64,000 bases of DNA from GCA-2698665 sp047611265 (GTDB lineage Bacteria; Pseudomonadota; Gammaproteobacteria; GCA-002705445; GCA-002716945): the NCBI GenBank assembly GCA_047611265.1, contig JBLFWM010000001.1:186001-250000 (forward strand), given 5' to 3'. Every line of letters begins with the position of its first letter. The stretch's first letter is position 1. This document shows, one piece after another, positions 28,208 to 35,941 of the stretch. Position numbers and translations under genes: made by a program. The notes beneath the pieces were generated by a model. The model worked only from the letters and a program-made list of their open reading frames with translations. It was not told where the DNA came from and made no database searches.

Positions 28208-28990
28208 TTAATAATTCTGTGGTTGAGAACGCTTGATTCCTAAACCAAATTGTTTTGGTAAATCTGCTGGCTCGGGTAAGTCATCTCTTGAGCCATCAGC
28301 TTCAGCTAAATGTTTTTGGATAGCAGCACCTGGTTTATAAAACATATGTGCAAACTTAGACCAATATACTCCGCCAAATAAAACTACATTGGATATTATA
28401 AACATAATAAAGAACAATGTTGCTAAGCCATTTGAGTTAGCTGATTGGAAATACGACCATAATAGGCCAAATGTTGACGTTGTTACCAACGAAAGTACAA
28501 ATAAATCAGCAAAAACAATTCTGCTCCAGCTATTACCTTCAGCTCTAACATCTACTCTTTGTATGAACCAGAACCAATATCCACCGACACATGTCATTAT
28601 TGCTCCTATATGCCATAACATTGGATAAATTGTTGACGTAGAAGAAGCGCTAAAAATCATTACCGCCGATGATACCCAAAATAGGATCGTTCCGTACATC
28701 CCTAAAAGATGAGTGATTCTTCTTGTTACTCCGCAAAATTCTGCAGAAGTTGCAACATCATAAGCTAGTGTTTTTACAATAATAGAGGCTTTTTCACCTG
28801 TACTTACAGATTTTGTTGCAGATAGTTTTGCTTTCTTAGCATTCTGAAAAAAGAACTTAACGTTCTTTTTATGCATCATGTCTAAAATTACACCGCCTAC
28901 AGTGAATATAACCATAAGAACCAAAAATCCTTGTATATATGCAGGGGCAATGTTTAGTATGTTATCGACGAATGGGTTAATTGTTATCAT
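28208..28990 (-). CDS. aprM: APS reductase membrane anchor AprM
   Basis: Integral membrane protein of 260 residues with about five hydrophobic segments (near 17-35, 97-113, 125-145, 163-180, 190-212), placed directly before aprB and aprA. In Allochromatium and SUP05-type bacteria a protein of this kind anchors AprBA and passes its electrons to the quinone pool or cytochromes. Conserved histidines within or beside membrane segments (for example LLGMYG preceded by RRITH, and MLWHIGAI) could serve cofactors. A strong GGAGAAATT-ATG start is seen. The acidic, proline-rich C-tail faces the cytoplasm by prediction. Confidence 0.9.
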   Translation of the reverse strand: MITINPFVDNILNIAPAYIQGFLVLMVIFTVGGVILDMMHKKNVKFFFQNAKKAKLSATKSVSTGEKASIIVKTLAYDVATSAEFCGVTRRITHLLGMYGTILFWVSSAVMIFSASSTSTIYPMLWHIGAIMTCVGGYWFWFIQRVDVRAEGNSWSRIVFADLFVLSLVTTSTFGLLWSYFQSANSNGLATLFFIMFIISNVVLFGGVYWSKFAHMFYKPGAAIQKHLAEADGSRDDLPEPADLPKQFGLGIKRSQPQNY

Positions 28991-29008
28991 AATTTCTCCG
29001 GATTTAAT

Positions 29009-29161
29009 TTAGGCTTGTATAGCCTGACTTCTTTTAGTTGATTTAATTGGGCTTTCAGTAATTTTTAGTTTTACAGGTAGAGATATCTTATCACTTACCG
29101 TGATTGTTTTGGTTCTATGCGTTATAGAGTTTCCAGTTACACTTTTAGTGAATTGCGACAT
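29009..29161 (-). CDS. Unrecognised 50-residue ORF between sat and aprM
   Basis: A short frame beginning MSQFTKSVTGNSITHR, 50 residues, strongly basic, with no cysteine, no membrane segment and an alternating strand-like pattern (TKTITVSDKISLPVKLKITES). The start is chosen because GGAGAG lies 3 bases before the ATG at 29161, the same strong site used by aprB and aprM, and a TATAAT hexamer sits 34 bases upstream. The aprM start follows its stop after 18 bases. I know no family for it. It may encode a small accessory or leader peptide of the apr operon; it could also be noncoding leader. Confidence 0.55.
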   Translation of the reverse strand: MSQFTKSVTGNSITHRTKTITVSDKISLPVKLKITESPIKSTKRSQAIQA

Positions 29162-29194
29162 AATCTCTCCATTGTTTATTACTTTCTGCAAAAG

Positions 29195-29223
29195 ATTATA
29201 ATATATTCTTAATCTGTTTGGAA
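29195..29223 (-). promoter_or_regulatory. Probable promoter of the aprMBA transcript
   Basis: On the minus strand a perfect TATAAT is at 29195-29200, with TTCCAA (3 of 6 to the -35 consensus) 17 bases further upstream. Transcription would begin near 29188, about 27 bases before the 50-residue ORF. It would let the apr genes be made independently of sat, which lies upstream on the same strand. Confidence 0.5.
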
Positions 29224-29265
29224 TGTATTATTAGTAAATAAGTATATTCTTTTTAACCATATAAA

Positions 29266-30459
29266 CTATAGGGATTGATAGTACCCCATTAATATTTCAG
29301 CAACTTCTTTTCTTGCGAATTCAGGAGGTAATTCTTGCCCATTTGACAACATTTCTCTGACTTTAGTTCCAGATAGTAGCACAAAGTCATCTTTTGAATG
29401 ATCTTTAGCGTCTCTCATCATTATAACCTTGTTTAATTTCTTAGAAAAAGCAGTATGATCAGCTGAGAATATCTCTAATTTTAAAGAATTCTTAACTACA
29501 TCAAGCTCAAATACTTCTTGTGCCTCAAATGGTCCATAATAGTCACCTACTCCAGCATGATCTCTTCCAACTATTAAATGCGAACAACCACAGTTTTGTC
29601 TAAAAACTGCATGTAGCAATGCTTCTCTAGGCCCCGCGTATAACATGTCAAATCCAAAGCCTGAAATTATGACGGTGTTTTCTGGAAAATATACCTCTAC
29701 CATTTTAGCTATAGCTGAATTTCTAATATCACCTGGTATATCACCTTCTTTTAGTTTTCCTAATGTCATATGAATTAAGACGCCATCAGCATCTAGTCTT
29801 TCTAAAGCCATTTTACAGAGTTCTTCATGAGCTCTATGCATTGGGTTTCTAGTCTGAAAAGCAACTGTTTTAGACCAACCTGCCTTTGTAAGCATTTCTC
29901 TAATTTCTGGAGCAGTAGCAAAAGTACCAGGGAACTCATTAGGGAAATAACTATAGTTTAATACTTTAATATCGCCAGAAATCAACGTATTGCCAAGACT
30001 TAGAAAGTTTGCAACTCCTGGATGATTTTTATCTGTAGTTCCAAAAATTTTATCTGTCATTACTGTAATTTCATCATCACTTAAAATTTCAATTGCAGAA
30101 ACTTGTTGTATGGCTATTACTGGATTACCCTGCATATTTGGATCTAGCAATGCTATTTCATCGCCTATTTTTATATTTTTAGCATCTTTAGTAAGATTAA
30201 TAATTGGAACAGGCCAAAACAGACCTTCCGTTGTTAACATGTCATTTGCTACACTAATGGCACTCTTTTTATCCATAAATCCTGACAATGGAGTGAAGTA
30301 TCCAGCTCCCAACATAACAACATTTGCTGCTGCTGCTGAATTTAATAATAGTTGAGGCATGCCTTTTGACTCACTAATAAGACTATCTCTTTGAGAAGAA
30401 TCATTGATGAATAAAGGGTTTAACGAGTCTGACCCGTGGGGTGCTATCAAATTTTTCAT
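29266..30459 (-). CDS. sat: Sulfate adenylyltransferase (ATP sulfurylase), dissimilatory type
   Basis: Converts APS and pyrophosphate to sulfate and ATP, the substrate-level phosphorylation that ends sulfite oxidation. Homo-oligomeric Sat type is shown by QTRNPMHRAHE (residues 202-212), which holds the ATP-binding histidines, and by LIVGRDHAGVGDYYGP. Length 397 is typical of sulfur-oxidiser Sat. It is the first gene of the minus-strand sulfur cluster, 104 bases before the 50-residue ORF. A divergent gene of unknown function begins 165 bases away. Confidence 0.97.
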   Translation of the reverse strand: MKNLIAPHGSDSLNPLFINDSSQRDSLISESKGMPQLLLNSAAAANVVMLGAGYFTPLSGFMDKKSAISVANDMLTTEGLFWPVPIINLTKDAKNIKIGDEIALLDPNMQGNPVIAIQQVSAIEILSDDEITVMTDKIFGTTDKNHPGVANFLSLGNTLISGDIKVLNYSYFPNEFPGTFATAPEIREMLTKAGWSKTVAFQTRNPMHRAHEELCKMALERLDADGVLIHMTLGKLKEGDIPGDIRNSAIAKMVEVYFPENTVIISGFGFDMLYAGPREALLHAVFRQNCGCSHLIVGRDHAGVGDYYGPFEAQEVFELDVVKNSLKLEIFSADHTAFSKKLNKVIMMRDAKDHSKDDFVLLSGTKVREMLSNGQELPPEFARKEVAEILMGYYQSL

Positions 30460-30485
30460 AAAATATCCATAATTATATAATTAAA

Positions 30486-30505
30486 TTCCCATTGATGATT
30501 GGGAA
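30486..30505. promoter_or_regulatory. Inverted repeat in the divergent sat promoter region
   Basis: TTCCCA-N8-TGGGAA, a perfect 6-base dyad, lies between sat and the 640-residue gene. It covers the -35 hexamer of the promoter that serves the latter and lies 27 bases before the sat start codon. A dyad in this place is a candidate operator for both genes, though it is short enough to arise by chance. Confidence 0.35.
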
Positions 30506-30520
30506 GACTAATACTATAAT
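30492..30520 (+). promoter_or_regulatory. Sigma-70 type promoter for the 640-residue protein
   Basis: TTGATG (30492-30497, 4 of 6) and a perfect TATAAT (30515-30520) are separated by 17 bases, the best such promoter I see in the window. Transcription would start near 30527, leaving a leader of about 97 bases before the gene at 30624. Confidence 0.65.
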
Positions 30521-30553
30521 CAACGTTGCTTAAAAGGTCAAAGGACTTTTATA

Positions 30554-30604
30554 ATGAAAAAGCAGCTATGCATGCTAGCAAAAATAAGCATATATTTAAA
30601 TTAA
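30554..30604 (+). CDS. Possible 16-codon leader ORF
   Basis: In the leader of the 640-residue gene a frame MKKQLCMLAKISIYLN ends at TAA (30602-30604). AAGGA lies 9 bases before the ATG, a good ribosome site, and the frame stops 19 bases before the main start. It could be a leader peptide coupling translation to regulation, or a chance frame. It is too short to judge by codon use. Confidence 0.25.
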   Translation: MKKQLCMLAKISIYLN

Positions 30605-30623
30605 AATAGAGGAAGAATGAATT

Positions 30624-32546
30624 ATGGAACAAATTCTAGAAATAAGAGATGGATGTACTACTCCAGCACAATTATTAAAGAGTAAAGCTTTTGCTCAATA
30701 CTTGGATATTTATAAAAAACAATTTATAAAAGAATTAAGAAATCGTGAAAACACTGACCTTAAAGATGATGTGCTTCATAAGATTGACTATATAGATGGT
30801 ATTGAAGCTAATACTTATATTTCTATCATAGAAGGAGTTACTCCTTTCTCTGGTGATGAATTAAAAGCTCATAGAGATTCTGTGAAATTTATTGATGGAG
30901 CATTTCATCACTACAGAACAAAATCTTATACACGTCTTGTTAGACTTCATAATGAAATATTAGAAGAAGGCACGGACGCTGAAATGATAAAAGACAATGT
31001 GACGCTGAAAGCTGATAAACTTTCTGAGCTTATTCTTGAAACAAGAAGAATCTTGCTTATTCGTGCTGGTCTTGGAGAAGGCGTAAGAAGAACAAAGGGA
31101 TTAGATTGCCATCCAAATGTTTCGGTTGGAGAAATCTCAGGACACTTCGTGAATTTACCCGGTGAATATTCAAGCTTAAGCCAGGTTCCCATGACAACAA
31201 CTGCTGATATGAGAACAGGTGTTTATTATGAGACTCATTCGAATAAAAGAGCATTTCCATTTTATGCTCTAGAGCATAACCCTTTTAAGAATGATAAATT
31301 TAATGCAGAAGATTATGTGGCTATACCTTTTGAAGTAGGCGCATGGAATATTTTATGCTATATCCACAAATCAAGAGGTTGCGTTGAAATGGAGCCAGGC
31401 TTACTAAACCTATTTCCGTTTTCTAATGTAAAAAATATTACAGAAAAACAGCCAGATGGGATATTTGTTTTTGGGTGCCCAGATTCAGATATGAAAGATT
31501 TGGGATACTATCATGACGAAAAAAATAATATTTTAGTCGGACTTATACCTAATATTGATGAGTGCAAATATTTTGGATATGGTAAAAAACCAATTTTAAC
31601 ACTACATAATGTTCTTTGTATAATGAATGATCAACTACCACTACATTGTGGATGTACAAGATATGTTGTTAAGTTTGATGAAAAAACAAATGAGCCATAT
31701 ATTTTTGATTCTTTTGTGAAAGCAGATGATATGGGCAGAGCAAAATTGATGGAAAATGATGATAAATCAATATCGCCATATTTTTATGGTACAGAAACTG
31801 GAGCATTTGCTTGTCTGGATGGATTTAGTGAACATGCTAAAATGCAAATGGAAGGTAGAGAAATTGGTTATAATAAAAATTCTGGAACAAATGCCAGACA
31901 AATTGTGCCAGTAACAGAGTATTCAGAAATCTCAACTGGTTCAGAGTTAGATATTATGCTTTATCTGAATAACTACGAGCTTATTCATCCAACAGAATCA
32001 TGCATGAATACAAATATGACAGTTGATGAAGCTTTGGGGCACTTTAGAAGTGGCGCACGAGTAGCAGCTGGTAGTACACAAACTAAAAGAGGTGATGTGG
32101 AAATTAGTTACTGGGCTAACCCATTCCCTCTTCTTAAAGAAAATGATGGGTCTCTTGTTCCAAACCATGAAAATCTTTATGGACAATTTGAAAAGATTGA
32201 AAAAAAGTTCTTGGCAAATATTAAAGATAGAGTTGACCAAGGAAAAATGAAAATTGGTGTAGCTCATAGTATGCTAATGGCAGGAACATACATGAAAAGT
32301 ACTGATGATCAACTAAAAGCATGTGGTTTTAACGACAGAGGCATGGTTGAACATGAAGGGCCAGAGCGTGCTGCACATGACATGATTGAGCTAATAAAAA
32401 AAGCAGCTATTGATAAACGTAAGGCACTTGGAGATGAAACACTAAAACAGTTAGACATCACGGTTGCAACGATTGGTGATAGTAGAACTGGTAAGTCAGA
32501 AATGGCTGAAAAAATGGAAGGAGTACTTAATATGAGCCTTATCTAG
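30624..32546 (+). CDS. Uncharacterised 640-residue protein, distantly PEP-carboxykinase-like
   Basis: I do not recognise this gene. It is large, soluble, without signal peptide. Some motifs recall ATP-dependent PEP carboxykinase in the same order: LPLHCGCTRYV (338-347, compare HCSAN), NARQIVPV (423-430, compare NTRxxYPI), and HFRSGARVAAGSTQTKRG (473-490, compare HFLSGFTAKLAGTERG). The central kinase loop GLSGTGKTT is absent. A perfect Walker A pattern GDSRTGKS stands instead at 618-625, only 15 residues from the C-terminus. Cysteines and histidines are frequent. GAGGAAG precedes the start. It is divergent from sat and has its own promoter, so a role tied to sulfur energy metabolism is possible but is inference. 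Confidence 0.85.
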   Translation: MEQILEIRDGCTTPAQLLKSKAFAQYLDIYKKQFIKELRNRENTDLKDDVLHKIDYIDGIEANTYISIIEGVTPFSGDELKAHRDSVKFIDGAFHHYRTKSYTRLVRLHNEILEEGTDAEMIKDNVTLKADKLSELILETRRILLIRAGLGEGVRRTKGLDCHPNVSVGEISGHFVNLPGEYSSLSQVPMTTTADMRTGVYYETHSNKRAFPFYALEHNPFKNDKFNAEDYVAIPFEVGAWNILCYIHKSRGCVEMEPGLLNLFPFSNVKNITEKQPDGIFVFGCPDSDMKDLGYYHDEKNNILVGLIPNIDECKYFGYGKKPILTLHNVLCIMNDQLPLHCGCTRYVVKFDEKTNEPYIFDSFVKADDMGRAKLMENDDKSISPYFYGTETGAFACLDGFSEHAKMQMEGREIGYNKNSGTNARQIVPVTEYSEISTGSELDIMLYLNNYELIHPTESCMNTNMTVDEALGHFRSGARVAAGSTQTKRGDVEISYWANPFPLLKENDGSLVPNHENLYGQFEKIEKKFLANIKDRVDQGKMKIGVAHSMLMAGTYMKSTDDQLKACGFNDRGMVEHEGPERAAHDMIELIKKAAIDKRKALGDETLKQLDITVATIGDSRTGKSEMAEKMEGVLNMSLI

Positions 32547-32556
32547 GCTCATATTA
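32528..32556. terminator. Bidirectional hairpin terminator between convergent genes
   Basis: A perfect 12-base-pair stem, TAATATGAGCCT and AGGCTCATATTA, with a 5-base loop TATCT. It spans the last codons and stop (32544-32546) of the 640-residue gene and lies 9 bases before the 3' end of the convergent slyD-like gene. No strong U tract follows on either strand, but the stem is long and the position fits shared termination. Confidence 0.6.
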
Positions 32557-32565
32557 CAAAAGTAT

Positions 32566-33051
32566 TTAAGCTTTAGAACGAAGAAAGTCTAGTTGAGCCT
32601 GTTCTTTATCGTATTGTGTCGCTTCTCTAACATCTAAAATTTTAATTTTATATAAAAGCGACTTTCCAGCGAGATAATGATTCCCGTCTAGAACAATTTT
32701 TTGATCACTAATCTCTGTAACCTTAAAGTCCTTTGTCTCGCCTGACTTGTTAGCAAAAGCTATAATTTCATCTAATTTTCTAAATTCTTCAGGGACATTT
32801 GCAATCTTTTCATTGATCACTAGTGATGAATCATATTCACCAAAACCATCACTGGAAGAGACTTTAACCTCTACCTCGTCGCCGGCTGTCTTGCCATCAA
32901 GAGAATTTTCAATAATTGGTAACAATTTTTTTCCTTCACCGTGAATATGTGTTACCGGCTGATCAACTTTTTCAAGGAGCTCTGATTTATCATCATAGAG
33001 CTCATATGTTAATACCACAAACATGTCCTTAGTAATTTTAATAGAATCCAT
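32566..33051 (-). CDS. SlyD-like FKBP-type peptidyl-prolyl isomerase
   Basis: Folding helper with an FKBP domain split by an insert-in-flap region, as in SlyD. It begins with KDMFVVLTYELYDDKSELLE, contains PVTHIHGEGKKLLPIIENSLDGKTAGDE and GFGEYDSSLV, and ends DGNHYLAGKSLLYKIKILDVREAT, all family hallmarks. Length 161 is normal. The His/Cys-rich metal-binding tail of enterobacterial SlyD is missing, so nickel handling is not indicated. Cytoplasmic by sequence. Confidence 0.88.
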   Translation of the reverse strand: MDSIKITKDMFVVLTYELYDDKSELLEKVDQPVTHIHGEGKKLLPIIENSLDGKTAGDEVEVKVSSSDGFGEYDSSLVINEKIANVPEEFRKLDEIIAFANKSGETKDFKVTEISDQKIVLDGNHYLAGKSLLYKIKILDVREATQYDKEQAQLDFLRSKA

Positions 33052-33127
33052 ACGTATCCTTAAATAGTTTGTTCTATATTAATATTGTATAATAGAATTA
33101 ACAATAGCTGACTGGATACAAATTTAA

Positions 33128-34075
33128 ATGCAAAGCTTGGGCAAAATTATAATATTAGGAGGAACTGGATTCATTGGGTCACAATTATCCGCTAAACTAT
33201 CTCCTTTATGCGATAAAATTTGCGTGCTAACAAGAAACATTGAAGCCAATAAAGATTTAAAACTTATACCTAATCTAGAAATTATTCATGCGAATGTATT
33301 GGATGAGAGAAGCTTAAACGCTGTGTTTTCAGGCTCAGACATAGTTATTAATACCATAGGTATCCTGAATGAGTCTGGTAAAGATAATACTTTTAATAAT
33401 TTACATTATGAGTTGACGAAGAAAATATCTAATGCAATAAAACTTAATAAAGTTAAACGTTATCTGTATATTAGCTCTCTCAATGCTGATCCAAGAGCAA
33501 CGAGCCAATATTTAATCACAAAAGGTTTGGCAGAAACCTATATTAGAGATAATACGAATAATTTTTGCAATACAACAATTTTCAGACCATCGATTGTATT
33601 TGGAGAAGATGACTCATTTTTTAATAAATTTTCTACAATACTTAGATTTTTACCTGTCTTCCCTCTCGCATGTCCAAATTCAAAATTTATGCCTATTTAC
33701 GTCAATGAGCTAACAGATTTCATGGTAAGTACAATCAGTGATAATACAATGTATGGTCAAAAAATTGACGTTACTGGCCCAAATGAATATACCTTTAGAC
33801 AGCTCATAGATATTACATTAAAAGCATTAAAGATTAGAAGACTCATTATTCCACTAAACTATACTTTATCAAAATTACAAGCTGTTATCTTTCAAAGATT
33901 ACCTGGGAAATTATTTACATTAGATAATTTTCTATCCTTGCAAACCGACAGTTGCAGCACAGAAGGCTTTAAAGGAAAAATAGCTGTGGAAGATATAGTC
34001 CCGGGCTATCTAAACTTTTCATTAAAACAAAAACATTTTGAAAATCTTAGAAAGAAGTCAGGTAGAGGTGAATGA
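33128..34075 (+). CDS. NDUFA9-like atypical short-chain dehydrogenase
   Basis: NAD(P)-binding Rossmann protein of the complex I NDUFA9-like group. The nucleotide loop is GGTGFIG (residues 11-17); NTIGIL, YLYISSLNADP and FRPSIVFG are conserved in the group. In mitochondria NDUFA9 is an accessory subunit of complex I; the bacterial protein's role is not established. Its last 4 bases overlap cca as ATGA, the usual gammaproteobacterial pairing. A MidA-like gene, also tied to complex I in eukaryotes, is 2 kb away. Confidence 0.83.
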   Translation: MQSLGKIIILGGTGFIGSQLSAKLSPLCDKICVLTRNIEANKDLKLIPNLEIIHANVLDERSLNAVFSGSDIVINTIGILNESGKDNTFNNLHYELTKKISNAIKLNKVKRYLYISSLNADPRATSQYLITKGLAETYIRDNTNNFCNTTIFRPSIVFGEDDSFFNKFSTILRFLPVFPLACPNSKFMPIYVNELTDFMVSTISDNTMYGQKIDVTGPNEYTFRQLIDITLKALKIRRLIIPLNYTLSKLQAVIFQRLPGKLFTLDNFLSLQTDSCSTEGFKGKIAVEDIVPGYLNFSLKQKHFENLRKKSGRGE

Positions 34076-35187
34076 AAATTTATTTAGTTGGTGGCGCTGT
34101 TAGAGACCAATTATTAGGTAGGCCAGTCAAAGACCGTGATTGGGTCGTGGTTGGATCATCGCCCGAAGAAATGCGTACAAAAAAATTTAAACAAGTTGGT
34201 AAAGACTTCCCAGTATTTATTAATCCTAAAACAGGTGAAGAATATGCACTTGCAAGAACAGAAAGAAAATCAGGTCATGGGTATACAGGTTTTGAGTTTG
34301 ACACTAACCCCAATGTTACATTAGAAGAGGATTTAGCAAGAAGAGACTTAACAATTAATGCCATAGCTCAAGATGAAGATGGAAAACTCATTGATCCATT
34401 TAATGGGCAAGAAGATATTAAAAACAAAAAACTAAGACATGTCTCTGATGCATTCTCTGAAGACCCTTTAAGGGTTTTACGAGTGGCAAGGTTTTATGCA
34501 AAATTTAATAATTTTGTGGTTGTGCCAGAAACTGTTGATAAAATAAAAGAGATTGTTGAAAGCAGAGAACTTGAGCACCTAACACCTGAGAGAAAATGGC
34601 TTGAAATATATAAAACAGGTGAAGACTTAGATCAATTCTTTCGGTTTTTAATTACTCATAATGCTCGAGATGTATTATTCCCCGAAATTCAAAATGAATC
34701 TTTGATGGGATACAACTGGCCAAGTTGTCCAAATGATGCGACAAAAATTGAAAGTATTTCTGTTGAGCTATGTAACTGGATAAGAGATGCTGAAGCAATT
34801 GAATCTTTTTGTCAAAATCTAAAAGTTCCAAATGAATACAAAAGCTTAGCATTGCTATTTTCAAATTGTTACAAAGAATATTATGAATATCTGCCAAATG
34901 GCGTTGAGGAATATGATATGCTTTTATCTCTTATAAAGAGAATAGATATTCGCAAAAAAGGCAGATTAAACTCGTTTATGCGATCTGCATATGCATCTGC
35001 AGATAAGGTACCCCGTGAAAAAATACATAAGATTTTTTTTGAAGGACTAATTGAGAGTATAAATAATTTCAAATTAAGCGAAGAGGATCAAAAGAAACCT
35101 GGTCTTGAAATTAAAAAGATTATTGAAAATGCGCATAGAAAAATTGCGCAAGACTCGATAAGAAAATTCTTAAATAAATCCGATTAA
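34072..35187 (+). CDS. cca: CCA tRNA nucleotidyltransferase with degenerate HD region
   Basis: Adds or repairs the 3' CCA of tRNAs. The nucleotidyltransferase head is intact: YLVGGAVRDQLLGRPVKDRDW at the N-terminus with the catalytic Asp pair, then RRDLTINAIA and EDPLRVLRVARFYAKF. Length 371 is shorter than the about 410 of HD-containing homologues. After LFPEI (about residue 207) the HD phosphohydrolase signatures (HTLMVL, HDLGK, HGHE) are missing, while LKVPNEYKSLALLF still matches the far side of the domain. The CCA-adding function is likely kept and the phosphatase lost. The 3' end overlaps uppP by 18 bases. Confidence 0.9.
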   Translation: MKIYLVGGAVRDQLLGRPVKDRDWVVVGSSPEEMRTKKFKQVGKDFPVFINPKTGEEYALARTERKSGHGYTGFEFDTNPNVTLEEDLARRDLTINAIAQDEDGKLIDPFNGQEDIKNKKLRHVSDAFSEDPLRVLRVARFYAKFNNFVVVPETVDKIKEIVESRELEHLTPERKWLEIYKTGEDLDQFFRFLITHNARDVLFPEIQNESLMGYNWPSCPNDATKIESISVELCNWIRDAEAIESFCQNLKVPNEYKSLALLFSNCYKEYYEYLPNGVEEYDMLLSLIKRIDIRKKGRLNSFMRSAYASADKVPREKIHKIFFEGLIESINNFKLSEEDQKKPGLEIKKIIENAHRKIAQDSIRKFLNKSD

Positions 35188-35940
35188 AGCCACACCCAAA
35201 ATTAGTCTATAGATAATATATGGAGTGAATGATATTTTATTTATAGTTGATATAAATAAATGAATAGTGATGTATGAAAATATAAAAGATAAAAATATTC
35301 CCAATAAATGTTCGTTTAAAATTTCAATATTTCCTATTTTATACAATTGCATTGACTGATATACCGTTGCCATAAAAATAGCGGGCATAGACAATAAAAA
35401 AGCAATCTTAATAGAATCCTCTCTACTAAAATTTACTAACAACGCCGCTGTAATAACAATGCCAGATCTAGAGACACCTGGCATTATAGCTAGTGTCTGC
35501 ATTAAACCGATAAAGATAATGGTAAAAACACTAATGTTTGTGAGCTTAGTTATTTCATCCTTCTTTTTAGCATCAGCTAAATATAAAATAACCGCAAATA
35601 ATAATGTCATCAAAGCAATCGAGCTAATAGAACGCATATTTACAGAGACTGTGTCAATAAACAGTAAACCTATAATCGGCAACGGGATAGACCCAATCAC
35701 CATTAGTTTAAGATAATCTAGCCCCTCGCTGGTTAATGATAATATTTTTTTAATCTCATTTCTGTAATAGATTAAGATAGCAATCAATGACCCTGCGTGA
35801 AGCGCAATATCAAACCCTATCCCTTGGTCCTTTAGACCCAATAAATAGGATGTTAGTATTAAATGAGATTGGCTCGATATAGGCAAGAATTCCGTTATGC
35901 CTTGTATAGCCGATAATATTAATATGTGTATAAACTCCAT
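35170..35940 (-). CDS. uppP: Undecaprenyl-diphosphatase
   Basis: Recycles the lipid carrier for peptidoglycan and LPS synthesis by removing phosphate from undecaprenyl pyrophosphate. The two catalytic motifs are present: QGITEFLPISSQSHL near the N-terminus (residues 14-28) and MPGVSRSG near 153-160. About eight membrane segments; length 256 is at the short end of the usual 265-280. It starts one base after the MidA-like gene ends, and its 3' end overlaps cca. Confidence 0.95.
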   Translation of the reverse strand: MEFIHILILSAIQGITEFLPISSQSHLILTSYLLGLKDQGIGFDIALHAGSLIAILIYYRNEIKKILSLTSEGLDYLKLMVIGSIPLPIIGLLFIDTVSVNMRSISSIALMTLLFAVILYLADAKKKDEITKLTNISVFTIIFIGLMQTLAIMPGVSRSGIVITAALLVNFSREDSIKIAFLLSMPAIFMATVYQSMQLYKIGNIEILNEHLLGIFLSFIFSYITIHLFISTINKISFTPYIIYRLILGVALIGFI

Positions 35941-35941
35941 G

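Noticed and set aside
30472..30477. TATAAT on the minus strand just upstream of sat
   Set aside because: It would place the transcription start about 6 bases before the ATG, with no room for a ribosome site, and no -35 match lies 17 bases upstream. So I do not call it the sat promoter.
30624..32546. Calling the 640-residue gene pckA (PEP carboxykinase)
   Set aside because: The kinase loop GxSGTGKTT and the GDDEH metal motif are absent from their normal places. Only scattered similarity remains, so naming the enzyme would be unjustified.
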